A stretch of DNA of 64,000 bases from Nematostella vectensis (GCF_932526225.1 NC_064040.1:14938494-15002493), one strand, 5' to 3'; counted from the first letter of the stretch, positions 1 to 13,341 are shown. Program-made: numbers and translations. The notes: a model not told the origin generated them from the letters alone.

Positions 1-1084
1 GCATAATTTGCAAAATCCCTAGAATGGTTTTCAGCAAATAATTTATGCTTTTTCAGCCGTTTTGGTATTTAGCTGCGCAAAACCATCATATGGATCATTA
101 AAGAAGTCAAAGTTCAACAACTTCTTAAGAAACTGTCGAGTATTCAAATTAAAGTTATGACAGATCTTTTGTATGTTTTTTAAAATCTATATCATGATAC
201 TCTTGATTGTGTAGCTGGTTGTGTAAGGTTAGCTAAATACTTTACTTTACAATTACATACTTTGCAATCAATATAGCATATTCAAAGTAGTAAAATAGAT
301 AGAATATTTGTTGGTTCTTTCCCTTTTATGCAAGATATAGTGAAGGCATAGAAATCAAATGCCAGAAAAGAAGAACTTATATCGATAAAGCTCGGACTTG
401 CCTATTCAACAGCTCCCAATCATTCAATTGCCGTGGTCTACAAAATACGAGCGACATCCATTGTATTTAGATTTTTTTGAGGGTTTGAAGGTACTAACAG
501 TGCAATATATCACACTTTGAAAGATGTCTAGAACATCACACGACAAAGAATGTTTGCGTTTTCAACCTTTGGTATCTAGGTAAAAACTATTAGCGTTCAT
601 AAAAAGAGTCAAAGTTCAACAACTTATTGAGATAGTGACATTTCAAAATATTTAGACTTAAAACAAGTTTGCATTAGTATATCCAGGTTAAAATCCGATG
701 AGTATGACCGATCTATTGTACGTTTATCATTATAGAAGACGATTTCAATATCATGATAGTCTTGACAAGCCTTATTTTTCTGTTATTCCCAGCTATTCTA
801 AGATATGTCAGGTGTGGAATTTAAGTTTAGACAGGCCAATATCTCAAAAACGCGCCTTTCAAATCAAACAGCACTCATTCCATATTTGCATGCGTCCGTG
901 AAGTTTCTTTTATATTTTCTAAAGTTTAAAAAAAAAATTAGATCTTACGTCGAGAAAACACCCCAACAGTAGGCAGAACACTTGGGTGTGACTACTCCGA
1001 TACTTTAAGTCTGAATCTGGACGGTAGGGAATATTAGGGGGTTGGCCCAATAAAAAAACATTGGTATCGAACTCTTGGCAATGC

Positions 1085-1410
1085 GTGAATACTCAGGATC
1101 TTACAAACTTCCTCGAGGCACCTTGAGTAATACACCTAATGCTTGATGTGATGATTGCCGCGTGATGTTACAAAACAGGGATATTTATATCTACTTCTAT
1201 GTAGTACTAAAGTATATGACCGTACTAACAATTTTGCAAAACGAATGAGCTATTTGATATTTCACGTGAATACTCAGGATCTTACAAACTTCCTCGAGGC
1301 ACCTTGAGTAATACACCTAATGCATGATGTTTGCCGCGTGATGTTACAAGTATATGACTGTACTAACAATTTTGCAAAACGAATGAGCTATTTGATATTT
1401 CATTTAGAGT
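1085..1410. repeat. Internal 181-bp direct duplication within each unit
   Basis: The block beginning GTGAATACTCAGG starts at 1085 and again at 1266 and recurs in every unit (for example 3507 and 3690). A more diverged relative of its CCTCGAGGCACCT core lies near 2020. A second old internal duplication begins TCAAAGTTCAACAACTT at about 107 and 610. The unit therefore grew by internal duplication before being amplified. Confidence 0.7.
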
Positions 1411-2475
1411 GCGCTACTCAAAGGAAAAATGTTCATTTAGCCTCCCCTCCCCTCGTTTCTTCCACCAGCTTCACATGCTTCAAACACAACAGCAATTTAG
1501 TTCCTATTTGAGATCCATTGTTAAGAGCACAGTCTTGACGGTAGTTTCTTGGTATTACTGAGCACCAGCACCAAAAACGCAATGGAACAAAAGCCAAAAA
1601 CAAAGATCTTAGAACGAGACAATGGAATAGAGTACAAAGGCCTTGAGCACCAAAAACATAGCTCTCCGTAACACCAAGAAATACCCGTCTTGACAGTCGT
1701 AGTGAAAGTTTAGATATCTCGTTCTTATGACTGCCCGATGGAATCTTGTTGTCATGCAAAGTTGAACTCAATAATTAAAGGCTAATAATGCGGCGCTACC
1801 TACTGAGTCACACAAGAATCTGTTCCCATCCAGGCTAATAAAAACAAGTAATCGTGATATTCCCAATTAAATATGATCAACAAAGCATCAGACTATATTT
1901 GTGGATGGTTATTTTTGAAGTTTCTTGCACATAAACCATTGTCTATTTAAAGGTGAGCAATAACAAAAGGAGAGGTTGATCGGTTAAGCCCATCAATCAA
2001 ACGCTTTGATGAAACACCCTCGAGGCACCTCGAATGTTATCTACATCTATGTGGAGCTCGAGTCTATGGCTGTACTAACAATGTTGCAAAACGAATATGC
2101 CCTCCAGCCTCTTATTGATGGGATTGGAGGTAATTAGCTTGAAGCATAATTTGCAAAATCCCTAGAATGGTTTTCAGCAAATAATTTATGCTTTTTCAGC
2201 CGTTTTGGTATTTAGCTGCGCAAAACCATCATATGGATCATTAAAGAAGTCAAAGTTCAACAACTTCTTAAGAAACTGTCGAGTATTCAAATTAAAGTTA
2301 TGACAGATCTTTTGTATGTTTTTTAAAATCTATATCATGATACTCTTGATTGTGTAGCTGGTTGTGTAAGGTTAGCTAAATACTTTACTTTACAATTACA
2401 TACTTTGCAATCAATATAGCATATTCAAAGTAGTAAAATAGATAGAATATTTGTTGGTTCTTTCCCTTTTATGCA

Positions 2476-2756
2476 CATATCAATATTTGGGTGACCTTCA
2501 AACCCGCTCGGTCAATCTCTGGGAGGCCTGGGTCTAAGGGCTTTTCAAGATAAGTGAGATACAAATTTGACCAAGCTGTCAGGTTTTTTGACAAATTCTT
2601 GCCGCGAGTCTCAAATTGACAGGAATCAGCATTTTTCACCATATTTTCTGTAGATCAGGGAGCGGGAAAACTTTAGCTTTTCTAAATATGGGCATCAATG
2701 ACCATATAAGGCAATGCAAACGAAGGACACTATCCTTAAGGAATATGTTTGATATG
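2476..2756. repeat. 281-bp segment specific to the long unit (copy 1)
   Basis: This segment is present in unit 2 and absent from short units, where the flanking sequence is joined directly. The same segment is at 9147-9427 in unit 5. Short units carry two small blocks (about 26 and 11 bp) that long units lack. It includes a chance-looking open frame with a GSGKT string. Whether it was inserted in one type or deleted from the other cannot be decided here. Confidence 0.85.
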
Positions 2757-5700
2757 AGATATAGTGAAGGCATAGAAATCAAATGCCAGAAAAGAAGAAC
2801 TTATATCGATAAAGCTCGGACTTGCCTATTCAACAGCTCCCAATCATTCAATTGCCGTGGTCTACAAAATACGAGCGACATCCATTGTATTTAGATTTTT
2901 TTGAGGGTTTGAAGGTACTAACAGTGCAATATATCACACTTTGAAAGATGTCTAGAACATCACACGACAAAGAATGTTTGCGTTTTCAACCTTTGGTATC
3001 TAGGTAAAAACTATTAGCGTTCATAAAAAGAGTCAAAGTTCAACAACTTATTGAGATAGTGACATTTCAAAATATTTAGACTTAAAACAAGTTTGCATTA
3101 GTATATCCAGGTTAAAATCCGATGAGTATGACCGATCTATTGTACGTTTATCATTATAGAAGACGATTTCAATATCATGATAGTCTTGACAAGCCTTATT
3201 TTTCTGTTATTCCCAGCTATTCTAAGATATGTCAGGTGTGGAATTTAAGTTTAGACAGGCCAATATCTCAAAAACGCGCCTTTCAAATCAAACAGCACTC
3301 ATTCCATATTTGCATGCGTCCGTGAAGTTTCTTTTATATTTTCTAAAGTTTAAAAAAAAATTAGATCTTACGTCGAGAAAACACCCCAACAGTAGGCAGA
3401 ACACTTGGGTGTGACTACTCCGATACTTTAAGTCTGAATCTGGACGGTAGGGAATATTAGGGGGTTGGCCCAATAAAAAAACATTGGTATCGAACTCTTG
3501 GCAATGCGTGAATACTCAGGATCTTACAAACTTCCTCGAGGCACCTTGAGTAATACACCTAATGCTTGATGTGATGATTGCCGCGTGATGTTACAAAACA
3601 GGGATATTTATATCTACTTCTATGTAGTACTAAAGTATATGACCGTACTAACAATTTTGCAAAACGAATAAGCTATTTGATATTTCACGTGAATACTCAG
3701 GATCTTACAAACTTTTTCGAGGCACCTTGAGTAATACACCTAATGCATGATGTTTGCCGCGTGATGTTACAAGTATATGACTGTACTAACAATTTTGCAA
3801 AACGAATGAGCTATTTGATATTTCATTTAGAGTGCGCTACTCAAAGGAAAAATGTTCATTTAGCCTCCCCTCCCCTCGTTTCTTCCACCAGCTTCACATG
3901 CTTAAAACACAACAGCAATTTAGTTCCTATTTGAGATCCATTGTTAAGAGCACAGTCTTGACGGTAGTTTCTTGGTATTACTGAGCACCAGCACCAAAAA
4001 CACAATGGAACAAAAGCTAAAAACAAAGACCTTAGAACGAGACAATGGAATAGAGTACAAAGGCCTTGAGCACCAAAAACATAGCTCTCCGTAACACCAA
4101 GAAATACCCGTCGTGACAGTCGTAGTGAAAGTTTAGATATCTCGTTCTTATGACTGCCCGATGGAATCTTGTTGTCATGCAAAGTTGAACTCAATAATTA
4201 AAGGCTAATAATGCGGCGCTACCTACTAAGGGCTAATAAAAACAAGTAATCGTGATATCCCCAATTAAATATGATCAACAAAGTATCAGACTATATTTGT
4301 GGATGGTTATTTTGAAGTTTCTTGCACATAAACCATTGTCTGTTTAAAGGTGAGCAATAACAAAAGGAGAGGTTGATCGGTTAAGCCCATCAATCAAACG
4401 CTTTGATGAAACACCCTCGAGGCACCTCGAATCTATGTGGAGCTCGAGTCTATGGCTGTACTAACAATGTTGCAAAACGAATATGCTCTCCAGCCTCTTA
4501 TTGATGGGGTTGGAGGTAATTAGCTTGAAGCATATTTTGCAAAATGCCTAGAATGTCATTCAGCGAATAATTTATGCTTTTTTAGCCGTTTTGGTATTTA
4601 GCTGCGCAAAACCATTATATGGATCATTAAAGAAGTCAAAGTTCAACAACTTCTTAAGAAACTGTCGAGTATTCAAATTAAAGTTATGACAGATCTTTTG
4701 TATGTTTTTTAAAATCTATATCATGATACTCTTGATTGTGTAGCTGGTTGTGTAAGGTTAGCTAAATACTTTACTTTACAATTACATACTTTGCAATCAA
4801 TATAGCATATTCAAAGTAGTAAAATAGATAGAATATTTGTTGGTTCTTTCCCTTTTATGCAAGATATAGTGAAGGCATAGAAATCAAATGCCAGAAAAGA
4901 AGAACTTATATCGATAAAGCTCGGACTTGCCTATTCAACAGCTCCCAATCATTCAATTGCCGTGGTCTACAAAATACGAGCGACATCCATTGTATTTAGA
5001 TTTTTTTGAGGGTTTGAAGGTACTAACAGTGCAATATATCACACTTTGAAAGATGTCTAGAACATCACACGACAAAGAATGTTTGCGTTTTCAACCTTTG
5101 GTATCTAGGTAAAAACTATTAGCGTTCATAAAAAGAGTCAAAGTTCAACAACTTATTGAGATAGTGACATTTCAAAATATTTAGACTTAAAACAAGTTTG
5201 CATTAGTATATCCAGGTTAAAATCCGATGAGTATGACCGATCTATTGTACGTTTATCATTATAGAAGACGATTTCAATATCATGATAGTCTTGACAAGCC
5301 TTATTTTTCTGTTATTCCCAGCTATTCTAAGATATGTCAGGTGTGGAATTTAAGTTTAGACAGGCCAATATCTCAAAAACGCGCCTTTCAAATCAAACAG
5401 CACTCATTCCATATTTGCATGCGTCCGTGAAGTTTCTTTTATATTTTCTAAAGTTTAAAAAAAAAATTAGATCTTACGTCGAGAAAACACCCCAACAGTA
5501 GGCAGAACACTTGGGTGTGACTACTCCGATACTTTAAGTCTGAATCTGGACGGTAGGGAATATTAGGGGGTTGGCCCAATAAAAAAACATTGGTATCGAA
5601 CTCTTGGCAATGCGTGAATACTCAGGATCTTACAAACTTCCTCGAGGCACCTTGAGTAATACACCTAATGCTTGATGTGATGATTGCCGCGTGATGTTAC

Positions 5701-8700
5701 AAAACAGGGATATTTATATCTACTTCTATGTAGTACTAAAGTATATGACCGTACTAACAATTTTGCAAAACGAATGAGCTATTTGATATTTCACGTGAAT
5801 ACTCAGGATCTTACAAACTTCCTCGAGGCACCTTGAGTAATACACCTAATGCATGATGTTTGCCGCGTGATGTTACAAGTATATGACTGTACTAACAATT
5901 TTGCAAAACGAATGAGCTATTTGATATTTCATTTAGAGTGCGCTACTCAAAGGAAAAATGTTCATTTAGCCTCCCCTCCCCTCGTTTCTTCCACCAGCTT
6001 CACATGCTTCAAACACAACAGCAATTTAGTTCCTATTTGAGATCCATTGTTAAGAGCACAGTCTTGACGGTAGTTTCTTGGTATTACTGAGCACCAGCAC
6101 CAAAAACGCAATGGAACAAAAGCCAAAAACAAAGATCTTAGAACGAGACAATGGAATAGAGTACAAAGGCCTTGAGCACCAAAAACATAGCTCTCCGTAA
6201 CACCAAGAAATACCCGTCTTGACAGTCGTAGTGAAAGTTTAGATATCTCGTTCTTATGACTGCCCGATGGAATCTTGTTGTCATGCAAAGTTTAACTCAA
6301 TAATTAAAGGCTAATAATGCGGCGCTACCTACTGAGTCACACAAGAATCTGTTCCCATCCAGGCTAATAAAAACAAGTAATCGTGATATTCCCAATTAAA
6401 TATGATCAACAAAGCATCAGACTATATTTGTGGATGGTTATTTTTGAAGTTTCTTGCACATAAACCATTGTCTATTTAAAGGTGAGCAATAACAAAAGGA
6501 GAGGTTGATCGGTTAAGCCCATCAATCAAACGCTTTGATGAAACACCCTCGAGGCACCTCGAATGTTATCTACATCTATGTGGAGCTCGAGTCTATGGCT
6601 GTACTAACAATGTTGCAAAACGAATATGCCCTCCAGCCTCTTATTGATGGGATTGGAGGTAATTAGCTTGAAGCATAATTTGCAAAATCCCTAGAATGGT
6701 TTTCAGCAAATAATTTATGCTTTTTCAGCCGTTTTGGTATTTAGCTGCGCAAAACCATCATATGGATCATTAAAGAAGTCAAAGTTCAACAACTTCTTAA
6801 GAAACTGTCGAGTATTCAAATTAAAGTTATGACAGATCTTTTGTATGTTTTTTAAAATCTATATCATGATACTCTTGATTGTGTAGCTGGTTGTGTAAGG
6901 TTAGCTAAATACTTTACTTTACAATTACATACTTTGCAATCAATATAGCATATTCAAAGTAGTAAAATAGATAGAATATTTGTTGGTTCTTTCCCTTTTA
7001 TGCAAGATATAGTGAAGGCATAGAAATCAAATGCCAGAAAAGAAGAACTTATATCGATAAAGCTCGGACTTGCCTATTCAACAGCTCCCAATCATTCAAT
7101 TGCCGTGGTCTACAAAATACGAGCGACATCCATTGTATTTAGATTTTTTTGAGGGTTTGAAGGTACTAACAGTGCAATATATCACACTTTGAAAGATGTC
7201 TAGAACATCACACGACAAAGAATGTTTGCGTTTTCAACCTTTGGTATCTAGGTAAAAACTATTAGCGTTCATAAAAAGAGTCAAAGTTCAACAACTTATT
7301 GAGATAGTGACATTTCAAAATATTTAGACTTAAAACAAGTTTGCATTAGTATATCCAGGTTAAAATCCGATGAGTATGACCGATCTATTGTACGTTTATC
7401 ATTATAGAAGACGATTTCAATATCATGATAGTCTTGACAAGCCTTATTTTTCTGTTATTCCCAGCTATTCTAAGATATGTCAGGTGTGGAATTTAAGTTT
7501 AGACAGGCCAATATCTCAAAAACGCGCCTTTCAAATCAAACAGCACTCATTCCATATTTGCATGCGTCCGTGAAGTTTCTTTTATATTTTCTAAAGTTTA
7601 AAAAAAAATTAGATCTTACGTCGAGAAAACACCCCAACAGTAGGCAGAACACTTGGGTGTGACTACTCCGATACTTTAAGTCTGAATCTGGACGGTAGGG
7701 AATATTAGGGGGTTGGCCCAATAAAAAAACATTGGTATCGAACTCTTGGCAATGCGTGAATACTCAGGATCTTACAAACTTCCTCGAGGCACCTTGAGTA
7801 ATACACCTAATGCTTGATGTGATGATTGCCGCGTGATGTTACAAAACAGGGATATTTATATCTACTTCTATGTAGTACTAAAGTATATGACCGTACTAAC
7901 AATTTTGCAAAACGAATGAGCTATTTGATATTTCACGTGAATACTCAGGATCTTACAAACTTCCTCGAGGCACCTTGAGTAATACACCTAATGCATGATG
8001 TTTGCCGCGTGATGTTACAAGTATATGACTGTACTAACAATTTTGCAAAACGAATGAGCTATTTGATATTTCATTTAGAGTGCGCTACTCAAAGGAAAAA
8101 TGTTCATTTAGCCTCCCCTCCCCTCGTTTCTTCCACCAGCTTCACATGCTTCAAACACAACAGCAATTTAGTTCCTATTTGAGATCCATTGTTAAGAGCA
8201 CAGTCTTGACGGTAGTTTCTTGGTATTACTGAGCACCAGCACCAAAAACGCAATGGAACAAAAGCCAAAAACAAAGATCTTAGAACGAGACAATGGAATA
8301 GAGTACAAAGGCCTTGAGCACCAAAAACATAGCTCTCCGTAACACCAAGAAATACCCGTCTTGACAGTCGTAGTGAAAGTTTAGATATCTCGTTCTTATG
8401 ACTGCCCGATGGAATCTTGTTGTCATGCAAAGTTTAACTCAATAATTAAAGGCTAATAATGCGGCGCTACCTACTGAGTCACACAAGAATCTGTTCCCAT
8501 CCAGGCTAATAAAAACAAGTAATCGTGATATTCCCAATTAAATATGATCAACAAAGCATCAGACTATATTTGTGGATGGTTATTTTTGAAGTTTCTTGCA
8601 CATAAACCATTGTCTATTTAAAGGTGAGCAATAACAAAAGGAGAGGTTGATCGGTTAAGCCCATCAATCAAACGCTTTGATGAAACACCCTCGAGGCACC

Positions 8701-9146
8701 TCGAATGTTATCTACATCTATGTGGAGCTCGAGTCTATGGCTGTACTAACAATGTTGCAAAACGAATATGCCCTCCAGCCTCTTATTGATGGGATTGGAG
8801 GTAATTAGCTTGAAGCATAATTTGCAAAATCCCTAGAATGGTTTTCAGCAAATAATTTATGCTTTTTCAGCCGTTTTGGTATTTAGCTGCGCAAAACCAT
8901 CATATGGATCATTAAAGAAGTCAAAGTTCAACAACTTCTTAAGAAACTGTCGAGTATTCAAATTAAAGTTATGACAGATCTTTTGTATGTTTTTTAAAAT
9001 CTATATCATGATACTCTTGATTGTGTAGCTGGTTGTGTAAGGTTAGCTAAATACTTTACTTTACAATTACATACTTTGCAATCAATATAGCATATTCAAA
9101 GTAGTAAAATAGATAGAATATTTGTTGGTTCTTTCCCTTTTATGCA

Positions 9147-9427
9147 CATATCAATATTTGGGTGACCTTCAAACCCGCTCGGTCAATCTCTGGGAGGCCT
9201 GGGTCTAAGGGCTTTTCAAGATAAGTGAGATACAAATTTGACCAAGCTGTCAGGTTTTTTGACAAATTCTTGCCGCGAGTCTCAAATTGACAGGAATCAG
9301 CATTTTTCACCATATTTTCTGTAGATCAGGGAGCGGGAAAACTTTAGCTTTTCTAAATATGGGCATCAATGACCATATAAGGCAATGCAAACGAAGGACA
9401 CTATCCTTAAGGAATATGTTTGATATG
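9147..9427. repeat. 281-bp segment specific to the long unit (copy 2)
   Basis: Second copy of the long-unit segment, 6671 bp downstream of the first, which supports duplication of a whole short-long-short block rather than independent events. Confidence 0.85.
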
Positions 9428-11567
9428 AGATATAGTGAAGGCATAGAAATCAAATGCCAGAAAAGAAGAACTTATATCGATAAAGCTCGGACTTGCCTAT
9501 TCAACAGCTCCCAATCATTCAATTGCCGTGGTCTACAAAATACGAGCGACATCCATTGTATTTAGATTTTTTTGAGGGTTTGAAGGTACTAACAGTGCAA
9601 TATATCACACTTTGAAAGATGTCTAGAACATCACACGACAAAGAATGTTTGCGTTTTCAACCTTTGGTATCTAGGTAAAAACTATTAGCGTTCATAAAAA
9701 GAGTCAAAGTTCAACAACTTATTGAGATAGTGACATTTCAAAATATTTAGACTTAAAACAAGTTTGCATTAGTATATCCAGGTTAAAATCCGATGAGTAT
9801 GACCGATCTATTGTACGTTTATCATTATAGAAGACGATTTCAATATCATGATAGTCTTGACAAGCCTTATTTTTCTGTTATTCCCAGCTATTCTAAGATA
9901 TGTCAGGTGTGGAATTTAAGTTTAGACAGGCCAATATCTCAAAAACGCGCCTTTCAAATCAAACAGCACTCATTCCATATTTGCATGCGTCCGTGAAGTT
10001 TCTTTTATATTTTCTAAAGTTTAAAAAAAAATTAGATCTTACGTCGAGAAAACACCCCAACAGTAGGCAGAACACTTGGGTGTGACTACTCCGATACTTT
10101 AAGTCTGAATCTGGACGGTAGGGAATATTAGGGGGTTGGCCCAATAAAAAAACATTGGTATCGAACTCTTGGCAATGCGTGAATACTCAGGATCTTACAA
10201 ACTTCCTCGAGGCACCTTGAGTAATACACCTAATGCTTGATGTGATGATTGCCGCGTGATGTTACAAAACAGGGATATTTATATCTACTTCTATGTAGTA
10301 CTAAAGTATATGACCGTACTAACAATTTTGCAAAACGAATAAGCTATTTGATATTTCACGTGAATACTCAGGATCTTACAAACTTTTTCGAGGCACCTTG
10401 AGTAATACACCTAATGCATGATGTTTGCCGCGTGATGTTACAAGTATATGACTGTACTAACAATTTTGCAAAACGAATGAGCTATTTGATATTTCATTTA
10501 GAGTGCGCTACTCAAAGGAAAAATGTTCATTTAGCCTCCCCTCCCCTCGTTTCTTCCACCAGCTTCACATGCTTAAAACACAACAGCAATTTAGTTCCTA
10601 TTTGAGATCCATTGTTAAGAGCACAGTCTTGACGGTAGTTTCTTGGTATTACTGAGCACCAGCACCAAAAACACAATGGAACAAAAGCTAAAAACAAAGA
10701 CCTTAGAACGAGACAATGGAATAGAGTACAAAGGCCTTGAGCACCAAAAACATAGCTCTCCGTAACACCAAGAAATACCCGTCGTGACAGTCGTAGTGAA
10801 AGTTTAGATATCTCGTTCTTATGACTGCCCGATGGAATCTTGTTGTCATGCAAAGTTGAACTCAATAATTAAAGGCTAATAATGCGGCGCTACCTACTAA
10901 GGGCTAATAAAAACAAGTAATCGTGATATCCCCAATTAAATATGATCAACAAAGTATCAGACTATATTTGTGGATGGTTATTTTGAAGTTTCTTGCACAT
11001 AAACCATTGTCTGTTTAAAGGTGAGCAATAACAAAAGGAGAGGTTGATCGGTTAAGCCCATCAATCAAACGCTTTGATGAAACACCCTCGAGGCACCTCG
11101 AATCTATGTGGAGCTCGAGTCTATGGCTGTACTAACAATGTTGCAAAACGAATATGCTCTCCAGCCTCTTATTGATGGGGTTGGAGGTAATTAGCTTGAA
11201 GCATATTTTGCAAAATGCCTAGAATGTCATTCAGCGAATAATTTATGCTTTTTTAGCCGTTTTGGTATTTAGCTGCGCAAAACCATTATATGGATCATTA
11301 AAGAAGTCAAAGTTCAACAACTTCTTAAGAAACTGTCGAGTATTCAAATTAAAGTTATGACAGATCTTTTGTATTTTTTTAAAATCTATATCATGATACT
11401 CTTGATTGTGTAGCGGGTTGTGTAAGGTTAGCTAAATACTTTACTATACAATTACATACTTTACAATTAATAGAGCATATTCAAAACCCGCCCACTTTAG
11501 ACAATGAATTATGACTAAAGTTTCTAGAATACTTGAGGTGAATTGCATCGAGGCACGTTTAAAAGGC

Positions 11568-11600
11568 TATAAAAAGAGCACCAGTGTGTGAGCAGTTTAG
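11568..11600 (+). promoter_or_regulatory. TATA box and probable start site
   Basis: TATAAAAA lies at 11568-11575, followed about 25 bp later by an initiator-like GCAGTTTAG near 11592-11600. A 5' UTR exon would run to 11652, where the donor AG|GTAAGA begins a 219-bp intron ending at 11871, directly before the ATG. Strong TATA plus a 5' UTR intron suggests a tightly regulated, highly expressed secretory-cell gene (inference). Confidence 0.7.
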
Positions 11601-11871
11601 TTAACCGTCTGCTACAGTACTGGCGAGGACGTGAGGAATCCATCGCTCTGAGGTAAGACTCTAGAAGACAGATCATTGGTAAATTTGCGGACAACTTCAA
11701 CATTAAAATGCAATCTTGTCGCGTTTGTAACCCTTAGGCTGTAATACCTTTTATGTTCTCAGAATCTGGTACTAAAGATTATCAATGTAGAAAAATGCTA
11801 TTCAGATAACCGATCTTTTGGAGGCTCTGGGAATTCATCATACTGTGATGTTAATTGTACTTTTTTCTTAG

Positions 11872-12960
11872 ATGAAATTTACTCTTCTTGCGGCCTTGTT
11901 GGCCGTCTTGTTGGTAACAGCATTTGCGGAGCTCGGGCAAGCCTCCCCAGCTGCCGACGAACTTGAAGTTTCTGAGGTTGCCAAGTCCGCCCCAGACACC
12001 GAAACACTTGAAGCCCAAGATACCGAAGAACTTGAAGCCCCTGAATTGCAAGAGGCCACCCCGGACATTGACGAGCATGTAGCACCTGAAGTTGATGACG
12101 CTGCCCTCGATGACGAAGACGAACAGGTTGAGGAGCCTGCTTCTGATACTGATGAGTCAGGAAAAACTGATCTTAATGACCCAATGATAGATGATCAAGA
12201 TGCAGACAAAGAGATTGAACTTCAAGCAAGGGGGCCTAAAAAGGAATACAAACCATGGTCAGCATGGCAGACATGGTCAGTCCCTCAAGAAATCACATTC
12301 CCCGATTACAAGCAGTTCACAGTGAAAGGAGCGAAGTGTCCGGTGGGGTGTGGACCGGTCGCTTGGGCCATGGTCTTCGGCTATTATGATCGTCTGGCAC
12401 ACACTTCTTCCTCGTATGGCTACAGCAAGCACCTATTCCGCTGCTATAAAGGCGTGGCAGGATCCCCCAACTGTATCGCCCCAAAGTACCAAAATCCAAC
12501 AGTCCAAGACTACATTCTTGCAATCAATAAAGAGCTTAAAACGTTCTGCCTGTTTGGTGGCGGCGCGACCACACCCAAGGGCATGGGAAGAATTCAGAAG
12601 TGGTATCAGGCGCGACAGGGAAAGTCGGCGACCATTTCCAGCTACAAGTACTGGCTGTCCTGGACTGGAATAACCAGAACGTGGATCCGTAACAAAGCCA
12701 GGGACGCCATTAAAGCAAAGTACCCGGCCATTGTGGGCATCTGGGTGAAGGGAAAGGCCAAGTCCCAACACTATGCTGTGGCTACAAAGTACACAACGAG
12801 GTACAGGAAGTGGCGACGATGCATCAAGATCTGGAAGAAGATTTGTGGCAAGTGGCACACCCAGAGACAAGAAAGTTTCTATCTTCACATGGGATGGGGT
12901 GGCTACAAAAATAATTGGTATAATATCAAGACCTTCTCCGCTTTTGTGGCGCGCAAGTGA
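11872..12960 (+). CDS. Secreted C39/C10-like cysteine peptidase-fold protein with acidic propeptide
   Basis: Single coding exon of 362 codons after a 5' UTR intron whose acceptor ends at 11871. Residues 1 to about 24 are a signal peptide. Residues 25-118 are a very acidic, Pro/Glu/Asp-rich propart, and residues from about 120 form a strongly basic Trp/Tyr-rich mature domain. That domain shows the papain-like pattern: Cys160 in VGCGPVAWAMVFGYY, His300 in SQHYAV, and a GWGG motif (341-344) with Asn347/348, as in C39 and C10 (streptopain-like) families. It has seven cysteines (156, 160, 191, 201, 226, 317, 325), fitting one catalytic thiol plus three disulfides. The acidic propart may neutralise or inhibit the cationic domain, with cleavage near Arg120. 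Role (digestion, immunity or venom) is unknown. AATAAA at 13048 is a likely poly(A) signal. Confidence 0.75.
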   Translation: MKFTLLAALLAVLLVTAFAELGQASPAADELEVSEVAKSAPDTETLEAQDTEELEAPELQEATPDIDEHVAPEVDDAALDDEDEQVEEPASDTDESGKTDLNDPMIDDQDADKEIELQARGPKKEYKPWSAWQTWSVPQEITFPDYKQFTVKGAKCPVGCGPVAWAMVFGYYDRLAHTSSSYGYSKHLFRCYKGVAGSPNCIAPKYQNPTVQDYILAINKELKTFCLFGGGATTPKGMGRIQKWYQARQGKSATISSYKYWLSWTGITRTWIRNKARDAIKAKYPAIVGIWVKGKAKSQHYAVATKYTTRYRKWRRCIKIWKKICGKWHTQRQESFYLHMGWGGYKNNWYNIKTFSAFVARK

Positions 12961-13047
12961 ATATACGCCCCCCCCCAAAACTGGAATGGATGAATATACG
13001 CCCCGGAAACTGGATTGGAACTGCATGGACAAGTTTTTAGATAATCG

Positions 13048-13053
13048 AATAAA
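13048..13053 (+). terminator. Poly(A) signal of the peptidase-like gene
   Basis: AATAAA 88 bp after the stop codon. The short 3' UTR also contains a duplicated phrase, GAATATACGCCCC, at about 12960 and 12992. Confidence 0.6.
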
Positions 13054-13330
13054 AAATAGAATAGTGAATAGTAATGTAAATGATATTAATCCATAAATCT
13101 AGATTAATTTTGTACGAGTATATAATATTCTTGGAAAGTAAAATACGTGAGAACATCATTTTGCTGCATTGTTGTGATCGAAATGGAATTTTTCTAAATT
13201 GTATGAGATAGTTAATTTCATATCAATTTCATCACCAAGAATATTCCCCGAGTATTTTTTGCATATAGCCCCCCAATGTCTCGGGTACCCTGTCCAATAT
13301 CTGAACGAGCTAGTGCCAATCTACTTTACC

Positions 13331-13341
13331 AAGATGGCGGC
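13331..13341 (+). promoter_or_regulatory. YY1-type site over the MED9 start codon
   Basis: AAGATGGCGGC is the consensus YY1 motif, which in animals often sits just downstream of the start site of housekeeping genes and can include the ATG. Binding is inferred from sequence only. Confidence 0.6.

Larger units (their letters stand above)
1..11486. repeat. Higher-order tandem array of 2.14/2.39 kb units
   Basis: Six head-to-tail units start at 1, 2144, 4530, 6673, 8815 and 11201; the last breaks off at 11486. Two unit types occur: short (about 2143 bp: 1, 3, 4) and long (2386 bp: 2, 5). The order short-long-short is itself repeated with a period of 6671-6672 bp, so this is a higher-order repeat, nearly identical between copies. 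The unit is AT-rich and holds older internal duplications. I find no splice-supported gene, tRNA, 5S rRNA or histone gene in it; the open frames of 60-112 codons recur only because the DNA does. The array probably continues left of the window. Confidence 0.95.

Noticed and set aside
2616-2894. Open frame with GSGKTLAFL suggesting a helicase or NTPase exon in the long unit
   Set aside because: Only a Walker-A-like string; no other motif follows and the frame soon shifts into ordinary repeat DNA.
1-11486. Tandem gene cluster (5S rRNA, snRNA, histone or venom peptide genes)
   Set aside because: No matching RNA sequence, and no repeated frame shows a signal peptide plus cysteine pattern with plausible splice sites.
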